Source of the DNA: an uncultured Rhodospirillaceae bacterium
GTDB taxonomy: Bacteria > Pseudomonadota > Alphaproteobacteria > Rhodospirillales > UBA2165
Reading direction: 5' to 3'
DNA: 64,000 nt
Assembly: GCA_913020445.1 (NCBI GenBank)
Contig: CAJWAR010000020.1
Span: 1-64,000, forward strand
The notes beneath the pieces are model-generated. The model saw only the letters and a program-made list of their open reading frames with translations, did not search any database and was not told the DNA's origin. Numbering within the stretch: position 1 is the stretch's first letter; every line of letters begins with the position of its first letter. Positions 17,049 to 24,791 of this stretch are shown piece after piece. A program made the position numbers and the translations under genes.

Positions 17049-17085
17049 ATAGAAAAAATCTATTATACTTATAAAAATAACAAAT
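17049..17085. promoter_or_regulatory. candidate OxyR operator between oxyR and dps
   Basis: The tetrad pattern ATAG-N7-CTAT-N7-ATAA-N7-AAAT fits the E. coli OxyR consensus of four tetrads (ATAG/CTAT repeated) at exact 7-base spacing. The first half is perfect; the third tetrad has three of four matches and the fourth is poor. It lies 13 bases from the oxyR start and about 76 bases upstream of dps, suited to oxyR autoregulation and dps activation. Recognition by this regulator is inferred. Confidence 0.6.
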
Positions 17086-17161
17086 TTCACTAATTAATTT
17101 TTTTGGCCTAAAATCCTGTCAGTAAAGAGATTTCAACATCAGGGTTTACAGGAGAAATAGA

Positions 17162-17638
17162 ATGAGTAATTCAATAAATATCGGTGTTTCTGAGAACGTG
17201 CGGCAAGAGGTTACCCAAGATTTAGCAGGTGTTTTGGCGGACAGCTATACGCTCTACATCAAAACCCACGGCTTTCACTGGAATGTAACTGGCCCATTCT
17301 TTGCTCAATATCACGCTATGTTTGAAGAGCAATATAATGAGCTGAGTGATGCAGTCGACGAAATTGCCGAACGTATCCGGGCTTTGGGCCATGTTGCACC
17401 GGGCAGTTTTGCTGACTTTGCAGCGATCAGTTCGATCGAAGAGTCTACTGGTGTGCCAACTGCGCAGAAAATGATCGCTGCCTTGCAGGAAGATCATGAA
17501 ACCATCGCCCGGCGGGCGCGTGCCGTGGCCGAGAAAGCTTCCGAGGCCGGTGAAGAAGCATCAGCGGATTTAATGATCCAACGCATTCAAGCGCACGAAA
17601 AAGCGGCCTGGATGCTGCGCAGCAGTATCGCCGCGTAA
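17162..17638 (+). CDS. dps: Dps-family DNA-binding ferritin-like protein
   Basis: A 158-residue Dps protein, which forms 12-mers that oxidise and store iron with peroxide and protect DNA. Ferroxidase residues are visible in HGFHWNVTGPFFAQYHAMFEEQ and DAVDEIAERIRALG (residues 36-82), including His, Asp and Glu. The N-terminus is short with no lysine-rich tail, so DNA binding may be weak. The Shine-Dalgarno sequence is CAGGAG. It is divergent from oxyR and is followed by a peroxiredoxin 32 bases on, forming a peroxide-defence unit. Confidence 0.93.
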   Translation: MSNSINIGVSENVRQEVTQDLAGVLADSYTLYIKTHGFHWNVTGPFFAQYHAMFEEQYNELSDAVDEIAERIRALGHVAPGSFADFAAISSIEESTGVPTAQKMIAALQEDHETIARRARAVAEKASEAGEEASADLMIQRIQAHEKAAWMLRSSIAA

Positions 17639-17670
17639 TCAGTTAATAATTTTAAAAAAGGAATAGTAAA

Positions 17671-18222
17671 ATGACACAACAAACCAGACAACAAGTGCCT
17701 ATGACGAAATTTCAAACCCGCGTTCGCAACGATGCGCTTGAAGGACCAAATCCATTTGAATGGAAAGAACTGAATTCTGATGACGTTTTTAAAGGCAAAC
17801 GTGTGGTTTTATTTTCATTACCGGGCGCTTTTACACCGACATGCTCGACCAGCCATTTGCCACGTTATGAAGAACTCTATGAGGCGTTCCAAGCAGAGGG
17901 TGTTGATGCAATTGTATGTCTATCCGTCAATGATGCTTTTGTGATGTATCAATGGGGCCAGGCTCAAGGGGCTGAAAACGTCTTCTTGTTGCCAGACGGC
18001 AACGGCGAATTTACGCGCAAAATGGGCATGCTCGTTGAGAAAGCCAATCTAGGTTTTGGTATGCGGAGCTGGCGCTACTCAATGGTGGTCAATGACGGCG
18101 AAATTGAGAAAATGTTTGTCGAACCGGGCTTTGAAGACAATTGCCCAACTGATCCATCTGAAGTTTCGGATGCGGACACCATGCTGGGCTATTTAAAATC
18201 CCGCGCCCAGCAGGCAGTCTAA
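17671..18222 (+). CDS. peroxiredoxin, Prx5-like (AhpC/TSA, redoxin family)
   Basis: A 183-residue atypical peroxiredoxin. The peroxidatic cysteine motif is PGAFTPTCSTSHLPRYEEL near residues 53-71, typical of Prx5/PrxV. Further Cys occur near residues 90 and 153. It reduces hydrogen peroxide and organic hydroperoxides in the cytoplasm using glutathione or a thioredoxin/glutaredoxin. It has a clear AAAAGGA ribosome site and follows dps, so it probably shares the OxyR-controlled promoter. An intrinsic terminator follows. Confidence 0.92.
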   Translation: MTQQTRQQVPMTKFQTRVRNDALEGPNPFEWKELNSDDVFKGKRVVLFSLPGAFTPTCSTSHLPRYEELYEAFQAEGVDAIVCLSVNDAFVMYQWGQAQGAENVFLLPDGNGEFTRKMGMLVEKANLGFGMRSWRYSMVVNDGEIEKMFVEPGFEDNCPTDPSEVSDADTMLGYLKSRAQQAV

Positions 18223-18236
18223 CACCGATAATACTT

Positions 18237-18266
18237 AGGGTGCCGCTTATTGGGTGGCACCCTTTT
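18237..18266 (+). terminator. intrinsic terminator after peroxiredoxin
   Basis: AGGGTGCC (18237-18244) pairs perfectly with GGCACCCT (18256-18263), followed by TTT. It closes the dps-peroxiredoxin unit and overlaps the last codons of the convergent glycosyltransferase gene, which ends at 18247. Confidence 0.72.
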
Positions 18267-20166
18267 GATTGGAACACCAGCGGCGCCACATTTCCCGCAA
18301 GGCAATCTCAATATTTTGAGTATATTGACCGGCGTTGCAGAGTGCTGAACCGGTCAGCCGGTCGCGCAGCGATCCGCGAAGCTGACGCAATTCAGGCAGG
18401 TTTTCAGCGAGTTCCTGAGCGGCTTTAATATAGGTTCTTGGCGTGTCGGCGATGAGGTGATCGAGTTCCACTTCCGACAATATTGAGCCGGCAACGCGAT
18501 CAACAAAATGTTTACCCGACATCGCCACAACCGGCACGCCCATGGCGAGCGCTTCAAAGGTCGTCGTCGCGCCATTGAAGGGGAAGGGATCGAGCGCAAT
18601 ATCAATATGGTGATAAAGTGCCAGATGCTCATGCCGTTCATCAATATTGCCAACCAGCAATAGCCTGTCTTCGGTAATGCCAAAATGGGCAAACTTGCCG
18701 TGCCAATACTTAACCAAATCGGCGTCTTCGAAATAGTCGCGATGTTTTAGGAACAACCGCGAATGAGGTACAGCAGCCAAAACATCAGCCCACAAGGCGA
18801 CAACATGATCGTTGATTTTCTCTGGCTTGTTAAAACTGCCGAAAGTCAGGAAACCGTTTTGATCTACCGGCAGTGGTGAAACAGCGGGAAAATCTGTCGG
18901 TGGAGAAAATTGATAAAACACCGGTAAACGGTATAGTTCTTCGGTAAATTTTTCCGGCGTGTCACTGGGATGAAGCGATTTATCGGTGAGCCAGTAATCC
19001 ATCTCTGTTAGACAGGTTGTAGCGCAATCATGATAGCTAATTTGCACCGGCGCGGCGCGATGTGCCGCTACGCATGGCCGATTGAGATTAAACCGTCCGG
19101 CCAGACAAATGAGAATATCAATCTCGTCGGCGGTTATTTTAGTAGCCACCTGAGCATCGCTTTGACCGGACGTCGAACACCAGTGATCGGCATGAGATTT
19201 AAACTGCCCGGTAATTTCATCAATATTTTCGCTTTCCGAGTAGATAAAGATTTCCACCTCGCTTGGATCGTGATGGCTGATCAGCGGCAAGACATTATAG
19301 CCAACCGGATGGGCATGAAAATCTGAAGACAGATAGCCAACGCGGAGCTTGCGGTTGATGTCCCGGTCCCGCAGTTGAAACTTGTTTGGGTCAATGGGTG
19401 ACTGAGCGTGTTTACGGCCATATTCTTGATGAATTTCGAATAATTCGCCGCTAGATTGCCGCGGCAGATTGAGCGCATTGATCAGCAAATTGCGCTCCGC
19501 CAAGCGGCAATTGGGATCTATTTCAAGGGCCCGGCGGTAGGTTCGGTTTGCGTTGTCCAATAATCCGATCGCCTGTTCAATGATGCCTAGATTGTTAAAT
19601 AAACGCCCATCTTCAGGCCTGAGCAGAATGGCGCGCCTGGAAGCTTTCATCGCGCCCGTCAGATCGCCTGCTTTTGCCAGTGCTTGGCCGAGATTGCTAT
19701 GGGCTTCGACACAGTCGGCATCAATTTCAAGAGCCCGCCTTGACTGCTCGATCGCTTCATCAAATCGGCCGACGGCAATAAGGGCATTGCCAAAATTAAC
19801 CAGGCAAGAAAAGTTTTCAGGATCTAATGCTAGCGCTGTTTCAAACGCCGCAACCGCTTCTGCTGACGCATTTTGATCCAAATAGACGTTACCGAGGTTG
19901 AAATGAGCTGCCACATTGTCCGGTTGCGCTTTGGTGGCGCGGGATAAGAGATTGCTCGCTTGCTCCAAATTGCCGGTTTGATGGGCCAGCAAACCGAGTA
20001 GCCGGAGCGCTTCGCTATGCTCTGGATCAGTCGCCAGGACCTGTCGGTATACCGATTCCGCCCGGGCGAGATTGCCCGCCCGGTGATGGTTCTCCCCGAT
20101 CAAAAGCTCGTCAACTGAAGCCGTATCTGATTTTAAAGCCTGGGTGCCATCCATGTGGCTCGTCAC
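18247..20166 (-). CDS. TPR-repeat O-linked GlcNAc transferase-like glycosyltransferase (GT41, SPINDLY/OGT family)
   Basis: A 639-residue protein. Residues about 18-260 hold six to seven tetratricopeptide repeats (for example DPEHSEALRLLGLLAHQTGN and ADCVEAHSNLGQALAKAGDL). Residues about 275-625 form the GT41 catalytic region: LRVGYLSSDFHAHPVGYN, then GSFNKPEKIND, and DIALDPFPFNGATTTFEAL near the UDP-sugar site, then GVPVVAMSGKHFVDRVAGS. In eukaryotes this architecture adds GlcNAc or fucose to Ser/Thr of proteins. Bacterial members are often linked to flagellin or surface glycosylation, but no such gene is adjacent here. The acceptor is unknown. Confidence 0.87.
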   Translation of the reverse strand: MTSHMDGTQALKSDTASVDELLIGENHHRAGNLARAESVYRQVLATDPEHSEALRLLGLLAHQTGNLEQASNLLSRATKAQPDNVAAHFNLGNVYLDQNASAEAVAAFETALALDPENFSCLVNFGNALIAVGRFDEAIEQSRRALEIDADCVEAHSNLGQALAKAGDLTGAMKASRRAILLRPEDGRLFNNLGIIEQAIGLLDNANRTYRRALEIDPNCRLAERNLLINALNLPRQSSGELFEIHQEYGRKHAQSPIDPNKFQLRDRDINRKLRVGYLSSDFHAHPVGYNVLPLISHHDPSEVEIFIYSESENIDEITGQFKSHADHWCSTSGQSDAQVATKITADEIDILICLAGRFNLNRPCVAAHRAAPVQISYHDCATTCLTEMDYWLTDKSLHPSDTPEKFTEELYRLPVFYQFSPPTDFPAVSPLPVDQNGFLTFGSFNKPEKINDHVVALWADVLAAVPHSRLFLKHRDYFEDADLVKYWHGKFAHFGITEDRLLLVGNIDERHEHLALYHHIDIALDPFPFNGATTTFEALAMGVPVVAMSGKHFVDRVAGSILSEVELDHLIADTPRTYIKAAQELAENLPELRQLRGSLRDRLTGSALCNAGQYTQNIEIALREMWRRWCSNQKGATQ

Positions 20167-20248
20167 TCAATATAATGGGCGCAAATATCCCGTATATAGT
20201 GGCGAACTAATGTTAAGGAGCGGTAAAGGTATTGAAAATGCAGACTTA

Positions 20249-21010
20249 TTATTTATTGCGCAGACGATTAAGCAGTGCATCGTAAGAACCGTCATTTTTC
20301 ATTTGCGTTAATATTGCATCAAAATTTTTGATGAAATCTATCCCTAAATTGGATTTTTTTGACACCAGCAACGTAAAATCCATCTGCGCATAAATTTTCG
20401 GCAACGTGATCAGCACTTTTTCCAGGCCAAAAGAATTGATAGCCGTATTGGCAATAGCCAATGGTTGGATGAGAACGTCAGCGCGGCCAATATTTTCCAT
20501 TCTTAGGCAGGCCCGGACGTTCGAAGCTGTCATGAAATCAATCCTATGTTTGCCATAAAAATTCTTAGCAAAGCCATTGCCTAATATGTCGCAGACGCGA
20601 AGTTTGTTAAACGTCTCAATTCCCGGGTCATTTTTCAGGCTGGCGTGGGCTATGCTGTCTTTCTTGACAATTGCGCGCATCTCTAGCGAATAGACAATGC
20701 TTTTAGACGAATGCGCATAATTGAGGCGGGTTTTTGTTGGCACGGTTACAAAAGCATCGCTAAGACCTTTTTTGACCTGCAATTGAACGCGTTTCCAGGG
20801 CGACCCTGATTGGACGACACTTAGGCCCATGCGTTTTTCCATAATTTCACGCATGACATCGGGCAAGATGCCGACGACGTCCTTGCCGACACCGGAGGAA
20901 TAAGGCGGCCAGTCCGAATTGTAGGCAAGCTTCACCGGTTCTGCAGTGGCAGTTTGAGAGATTGCCAGGACAAAAATCAACGTTGTGAGTGCCAGTAAAA
21001 TTTTTTTCAA
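20249..21010 (-). CDS. periplasmic substrate-binding protein, family 3 (amino-acid-type)
   Basis: A 253-residue family-3 solute-binding protein with an N-terminal signal peptide (MKKILLALTTLIFVLAIS... cleaved after about residue 23). Sequence such as VKLAYNSDWPPYSSG and the later VLIQPLAIANTAINSFG fits the fold. Start is TTG, chosen because it alone gives a complete signal peptide; AAGGAG lies 12 bases upstream, a slightly long spacing. No permease or ATPase is adjacent, so it is an orphan receptor or part of a sensory system, a pattern common in alphaproteobacteria. Confidence 0.75.
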   Translation of the reverse strand: MKKILLALTTLIFVLAISQTATAEPVKLAYNSDWPPYSSGVGKDVVGILPDVMREIMEKRMGLSVVQSGSPWKRVQLQVKKGLSDAFVTVPTKTRLNYAHSSKSIVYSLEMRAIVKKDSIAHASLKNDPGIETFNKLRVCDILGNGFAKNFYGKHRIDFMTASNVRACLRMENIGRADVLIQPLAIANTAINSFGLEKVLITLPKIYAQMDFTLLVSKKSNLGIDFIKNFDAILTQMKNDGSYDALLNRLRNK

Positions 21011-21222
21011 ACCGAAAAATTACTCCTTCAAACCAGCCAAATCTGCCTTAATTTCACATGGAAAACCACAGCTTACCCTAATATATCGCCATTTTCCGGC
21101 ATAAATACAATGATACACAAATTAACATCATTCTACATTGGAGCCATATTGTCGTTACATTGATCGGTTATATTGGGCATACGTAAAAAAATATGGTCAA
21201 CCCTTTAAAAGGTGTGTGTGAC

Positions 21223-21399
21223 ATGGAAAATCAAAACCAACAGCCCTCATACGGTAATTCGACCTATCAATTTTACTTAGCTAAAAACCTCGTGCATTCG
21301 CTCGGCTTTCGTGACGCAATTGATGCGTGCTACCGCAACAATTGGGATGACACGATGAAATTGATCCGGAGCGACGAATTTACCCGTGATCGCCATTAA
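21223..21399 (+). CDS. small hypothetical protein
   Basis: A 58-residue protein from ATG 21223, or 68 residues from ATG 21193. It is Asn/Gln-rich at the N-terminus, then LAKNLVHSLGFRDAIDACYRNNWDD and a charged C-terminus. There is no signal peptide or membrane segment. The compact helical second half looks like a folded domain rather than chance. I do not recognise a function. It stands alone between the family-3 binding protein and the EamA operon. Confidence 0.55.
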   Translation: MENQNQQPSYGNSTYQFYLAKNLVHSLGFRDAIDACYRNNWDDTMKLIRSDEFTRDRH

Positions 21400-21544
21400 G
21401 GCGGCACTTTAATTCCTTACCTCTGGTTGATTTCACCAAAGATTTGAGTTCTAACCTGTTCGCATAAGTCTAACAGGATTTAAGGAACTCACTGAAATAG
21501 CTTTTTTAGATTTCAGTCGGGTTAAAAAATAGGTTTTAGCCCGC

Positions 21545-22471
21545 GTGACCAACACTCTCTCTCAAAAACTTCATACTGTCCCAGCCGCAATTGTGTTCGG
21601 TTTGATCGCCGCCTTTATTTGGGGTGTGTGGCCGGTTGTCTCGGCTTTAAGCATTGATCAATCCTTGTCGGCTTTTGATTTAACGGCGCTCCGTTTCGGC
21701 GTTGCCGGAATTATATTGCTGCCCTTGTTTTGGCGGCAGCAGCTCGGCATTCTCGGACGTGGCAAGTTAAGCTGGAAAGCAGCGATTTTGATCGTCACTG
21801 GGGCAGGGCTGCCTTATGTGTTGGCGGGTACGGGCGGATTGGAATTTGCGCCGGCTGGTCATTTTGGTGTGATCACGCCGAGCACTCAGCTTATGACGTC
21901 GACCCTTGGCAGCTGGTTAATTCTCAAAGAAACCCAAAGCCGTACCCGATGGATCGCGGTTGGCATTATTCTTTGCGGCGTCGTCATGACCGGCTGGGAA
22001 GGTCTGCAAGGCCGCGGTGAAGACGTCTGGATCGGTGATTTGATGTTTTTCTCTGCGGGAATATTATGGGCGACATTCACTCTGTCTGCCCGGCTTTATT
22101 CGGTTGAAACCTTTCATGCTGCTGCATTGGTATCCGTGTGGTCAGCGGTGTTGTTTTTTCCGGTTTATGTGCTGTTTTTGGATTCAGGCATTCCCGAAGC
22201 GCCAATTTCAGAGGTTGTCTTTCAAGGTGTAGTGCAGGGACTGCTTACCGCTGTTGTCGCGCTTATTCTTTTTACCCGGGCGATTGCGATATTAGGCGCC
22301 GGGCGCGCTGCGGTGTTTCCGACCTTGGTGCCAGGAACGGTAGTCTTGCTCGCTATCCCAATATTAAACGAATATCCAACCTTGATTGAGATCATCGGCC
22401 TGATTATCGTTTCAATTGGCATGATGCTAGCGATGGGATTGTGGGATCGATTAAGAAGACTGAGTAGGTAG
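21545..22471 (+). CDS. EamA/DMT-family transporter
   Basis: A 308-residue drug/metabolite transporter with about ten helices in two EamA repeats; repeat starts are GLIAAFIWGVWPVVSAL and WIGDLMFFSAGILWATF. Such proteins export amino acids, metabolites or toxic compounds at the inner membrane. The start is GTG. It heads a tight plus-strand run: the RdhA-like gene follows by 12 bases, then a second EamA gene and the oxidoreductase at 24792. The 145 bases upstream hold two weak hairpins (CCTGTT/AACAGG and ACTGAAAT/ATTTCAGT, 21491-21517) without T-tracts. Confidence 0.85.
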   Translation: MTNTLSQKLHTVPAAIVFGLIAAFIWGVWPVVSALSIDQSLSAFDLTALRFGVAGIILLPLFWRQQLGILGRGKLSWKAAILIVTGAGLPYVLAGTGGLEFAPAGHFGVITPSTQLMTSTLGSWLILKETQSRTRWIAVGIILCGVVMTGWEGLQGRGEDVWIGDLMFFSAGILWATFTLSARLYSVETFHAAALVSVWSAVLFFPVYVLFLDSGIPEAPISEVVFQGVVQGLLTAVVALILFTRAIAILGAGRAAVFPTLVPGTVVLLAIPILNEYPTLIEIIGLIIVSIGMMLAMGLWDRLRRLSR

Positions 22472-22483
22472 GTCTGCGGAATC

Positions 22484-23833
22484 ATGGGACTTTCAATATT
22501 TTCGAAGCGTAAGCGGCCGTTACATCTCGGCAGCTATCCAATGGAAAAGATCAAACGGGTCGATGAGACAACGACCCTAATCATTGATGATGAAGTGCAG
22601 CGCACACCGGCGCGGGTGAACGGTTTTTTCCGGGCGCGCTTTGGCGATTTTGGTGAGAAGGCGCAATCGGGTGTTAAACGCTTTGTCATTAAGTCACCGT
22701 TATCAGCAGCGATGCGGCATAACATTGATCAGCTGGTGCCGATCCAGGGTGGCGAAGCGGCGGCGGAAAAAGCGCCGATCCCCAACGATCCGCAAAAATT
22801 GTCAGAGCACATCAAAGCGCTGTCATATTTTCTCGATAGCGATCTCACCGGTATTTGCGAGGCCAAGGATTATTGCTGGTACAGTCACGATCTCAAAGGC
22901 AACGAGATCGAAGTGAAGCACAAATACGCCATTGTCCTGGTGATCGATCAGGGCTTCCACACCATGGATTCAGCTTCCGGTGATGATTGGATTTCCAGCG
23001 CCCAAAGTTTCCGCGCTTATTTGCGCGGTGCCGAAATTGCCAATGTGATTGCTGATTATATTCGGCGTCTTGGCTACGATGCCCGCTCGCACACCAATAT
23101 GGACAGCCAGGTTCAGCATGTGCCGCTGTCGTTGCTGGCGGGGCTTGGCGAGATGAGTCGGATCGGCGAGATGATCCTCAACCCCTTTATTGGGCCGCGC
23201 CTAAAGACCGCCGTGGTGACCACCGATATGCCGCTAGAGATCGACAAGCCGATTGATTTCGGTCTCCAGGATTTTTGCAACAAATGCCAAAAATGCGCGC
23301 GTGAATGTCCTTGTGGCGCGATCCCGTGGGGCGAAAAAATTATGTATAACGGCTATGAGACTTGGAAGCCGGATTCGGAAGCCTGCACCAAATACCGCAC
23401 CACCAATCCCGGCGGCTCGGCTTGCGGGCGTTGCATGAAAATGTGTCCGTGGAACAAGGAAGGCCTGATGCAGCACCGCCTCGCTATCTGGATGGCGATC
23501 AAGCTGCCGTTTACCCGGCGCTTTCTAATTTGGCTCGATGATGTCTGGAAATATGGCGAGCGCAACCCCGATAACCGCTGGTGGTTTGACTTAGAGACTA
23601 TTGAAGGTAAAACCGGCGTGCCGGTGAAAACGAACGAGCGCGATCTCAACCTCGGCAAAAAACCGCCAAAGGGCAACCGCTTTGCCGTTTATACGCCGGA
23701 TGTTTGGCCGGCTTTTGATGCCAAGGAAACCATACGCACAGACCGTAAAGACGGCCAGGCGCGCTATTTGGCAGCCGAGAAACCGGCTGAGGCTAAAGAC
23801 CGGGTGGCTGGCAAAACGGGGGCGAAATCATAG
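22484..23833 (+). CDS. reductive-dehalogenase-like double [4Fe-4S] protein (no Tat signal)
   Basis: A 449-residue protein of the reductive dehalogenase/corrinoid Fe-S superfamily. The diagnostic segment is LLAGLGEMSRIGEMI ... TTDMPLEIDKPIDFGLQDFC. The first cluster motif, C265-x2-C-x2-C-x3-C-P, and the second, C-x12-C-x2-C-x3-C-P-W, are both complete. It has no twin-arginine leader and is shorter than self-sufficient catabolic enzymes (about 700 residues), lacking a C-terminal ferredoxin-reductase module, so an external low-potential donor is needed. It sits between two EamA transporters in one operon with a ferredoxin-linked oxidoreductase. Corrinoid binding and dehalogenation are family inferences; other reductions are possible. 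Confidence 0.75.
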   Translation: MGLSIFSKRKRPLHLGSYPMEKIKRVDETTTLIIDDEVQRTPARVNGFFRARFGDFGEKAQSGVKRFVIKSPLSAAMRHNIDQLVPIQGGEAAAEKAPIPNDPQKLSEHIKALSYFLDSDLTGICEAKDYCWYSHDLKGNEIEVKHKYAIVLVIDQGFHTMDSASGDDWISSAQSFRAYLRGAEIANVIADYIRRLGYDARSHTNMDSQVQHVPLSLLAGLGEMSRIGEMILNPFIGPRLKTAVVTTDMPLEIDKPIDFGLQDFCNKCQKCARECPCGAIPWGEKIMYNGYETWKPDSEACTKYRTTNPGGSACGRCMKMCPWNKEGLMQHRLAIWMAIKLPFTRRFLIWLDDVWKYGERNPDNRWWFDLETIEGKTGVPVKTNERDLNLGKKPPKGNRFAVYTPDVWPAFDAKETIRTDRKDGQARYLAAEKPAEAKDRVAGKTGAKS

Positions 23834-23840
23834 TCTAACA

Positions 23841-24731
23841 ATGAGCACCATTTCTTCTCCCAATAATAATTTAAAAGGCATCGCTGTTATGATCATCGGC
23901 ATGATCGGCATGGCCGGTACCGATGCCGCCGGTAAATGGCTGATGACCAGCGACTATTCGGTGTTTCAGGTGGTTGCCATCCGTGGCTGGATGATTGTTG
24001 TTATATTGACAGCCTGGATACTTATTAAAAGACGCACAGCTGAGCTCAGAACCAAGCGCCTGGGCGCCCACGCATTCAGGTTGGTGCTGGCTTTCTGCGG
24101 CCCGATTTTAATGTTCTCTGCCCTCGCCACCATGCCGCTCGCCGATGTGACGGTGATTATCTTCGGCTCACCATTTTTAACAACGGCGCTGTCGGTGCCG
24201 ATCTTCAAGGAAAAAGTCGGCCGCCATCGGTGGGCGATGATTATAATCGGGTTTATCGGTGTCATCGTCGTGCTGCGACCGGGGGCTACATTATTTGACC
24301 CCGTTGCCATCTTAGCCTTGCTGGCAGGGGTGGCGTTCGCGACCGTTAATCTCACCGCGCGCTGGTTGCGTGATACCGAGACAACGATCTGTATTACCTT
24401 CTACACCATGGTTGGGATGGCCATTTTGGCGAGTTTGGCGCTGCCGTTTGTCTGGCAGCCGATACCGCTTACCGATCTGATTATTTTCGTTATCATGGCG
24501 GTTTTTACGCTGATCGGTTATCTCGGCATGACGGGTGCTTTTGTCATGGCGCCGGTGGGCGTCGTCGCCCCCTTTGAATATACCGTGCTGATCTTCGCCG
24601 TGATATTGGGCTTTGTGATTTGGGGAGAAGTGCCGGATAGCTTTGTCTGGACCGGTGCGGCGATCATTATCGCCAGCGGCGTCTACTTGATGCACCGCGA
24701 GGCCCGCGCTCATAAATTGGAAGCGAATTGA
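23841..24731 (+). CDS. EamA/DMT-family transporter
   Basis: A 296-residue ten-helix DMT transporter, starting at ATG 23841, seven bases after the RdhA-like stop. A longer in-frame start at 23682 would lie inside that gene and is rejected. Segments such as GMIGMAGTDAAGKWLM and PLADVTVIIFGSPFLTTAL are typical of the S-adenosylmethionine/RarD-like EamA branch. It shares only fold with the EamA protein at 21545, so the two are not a recent duplication. Confidence 0.85.
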   Translation: MSTISSPNNNLKGIAVMIIGMIGMAGTDAAGKWLMTSDYSVFQVVAIRGWMIVVILTAWILIKRRTAELRTKRLGAHAFRLVLAFCGPILMFSALATMPLADVTVIIFGSPFLTTALSVPIFKEKVGRHRWAMIIIGFIGVIVVLRPGATLFDPVAILALLAGVAFATVNLTARWLRDTETTICITFYTMVGMAILASLALPFVWQPIPLTDLIIFVIMAVFTLIGYLGMTGAFVMAPVGVVAPFEYTVLIFAVILGFVIWGEVPDSFVWTGAAIIIASGVYLMHREARAHKLEAN

Positions 24732-24791
24732 TTGTCTGCTAATTAGCCGCTTTAATGCAGACCAACAAAAGAAATAAGCGGGAGCATAGGG

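Noticed and set aside
21491-21517. ACTGAAAT/ATTTCAGT hairpin with T-rich loop before the EamA gene
   Set aside because: The T run is in the loop and not after the stem, so it is not a terminator; no riboswitch pattern is recognised.
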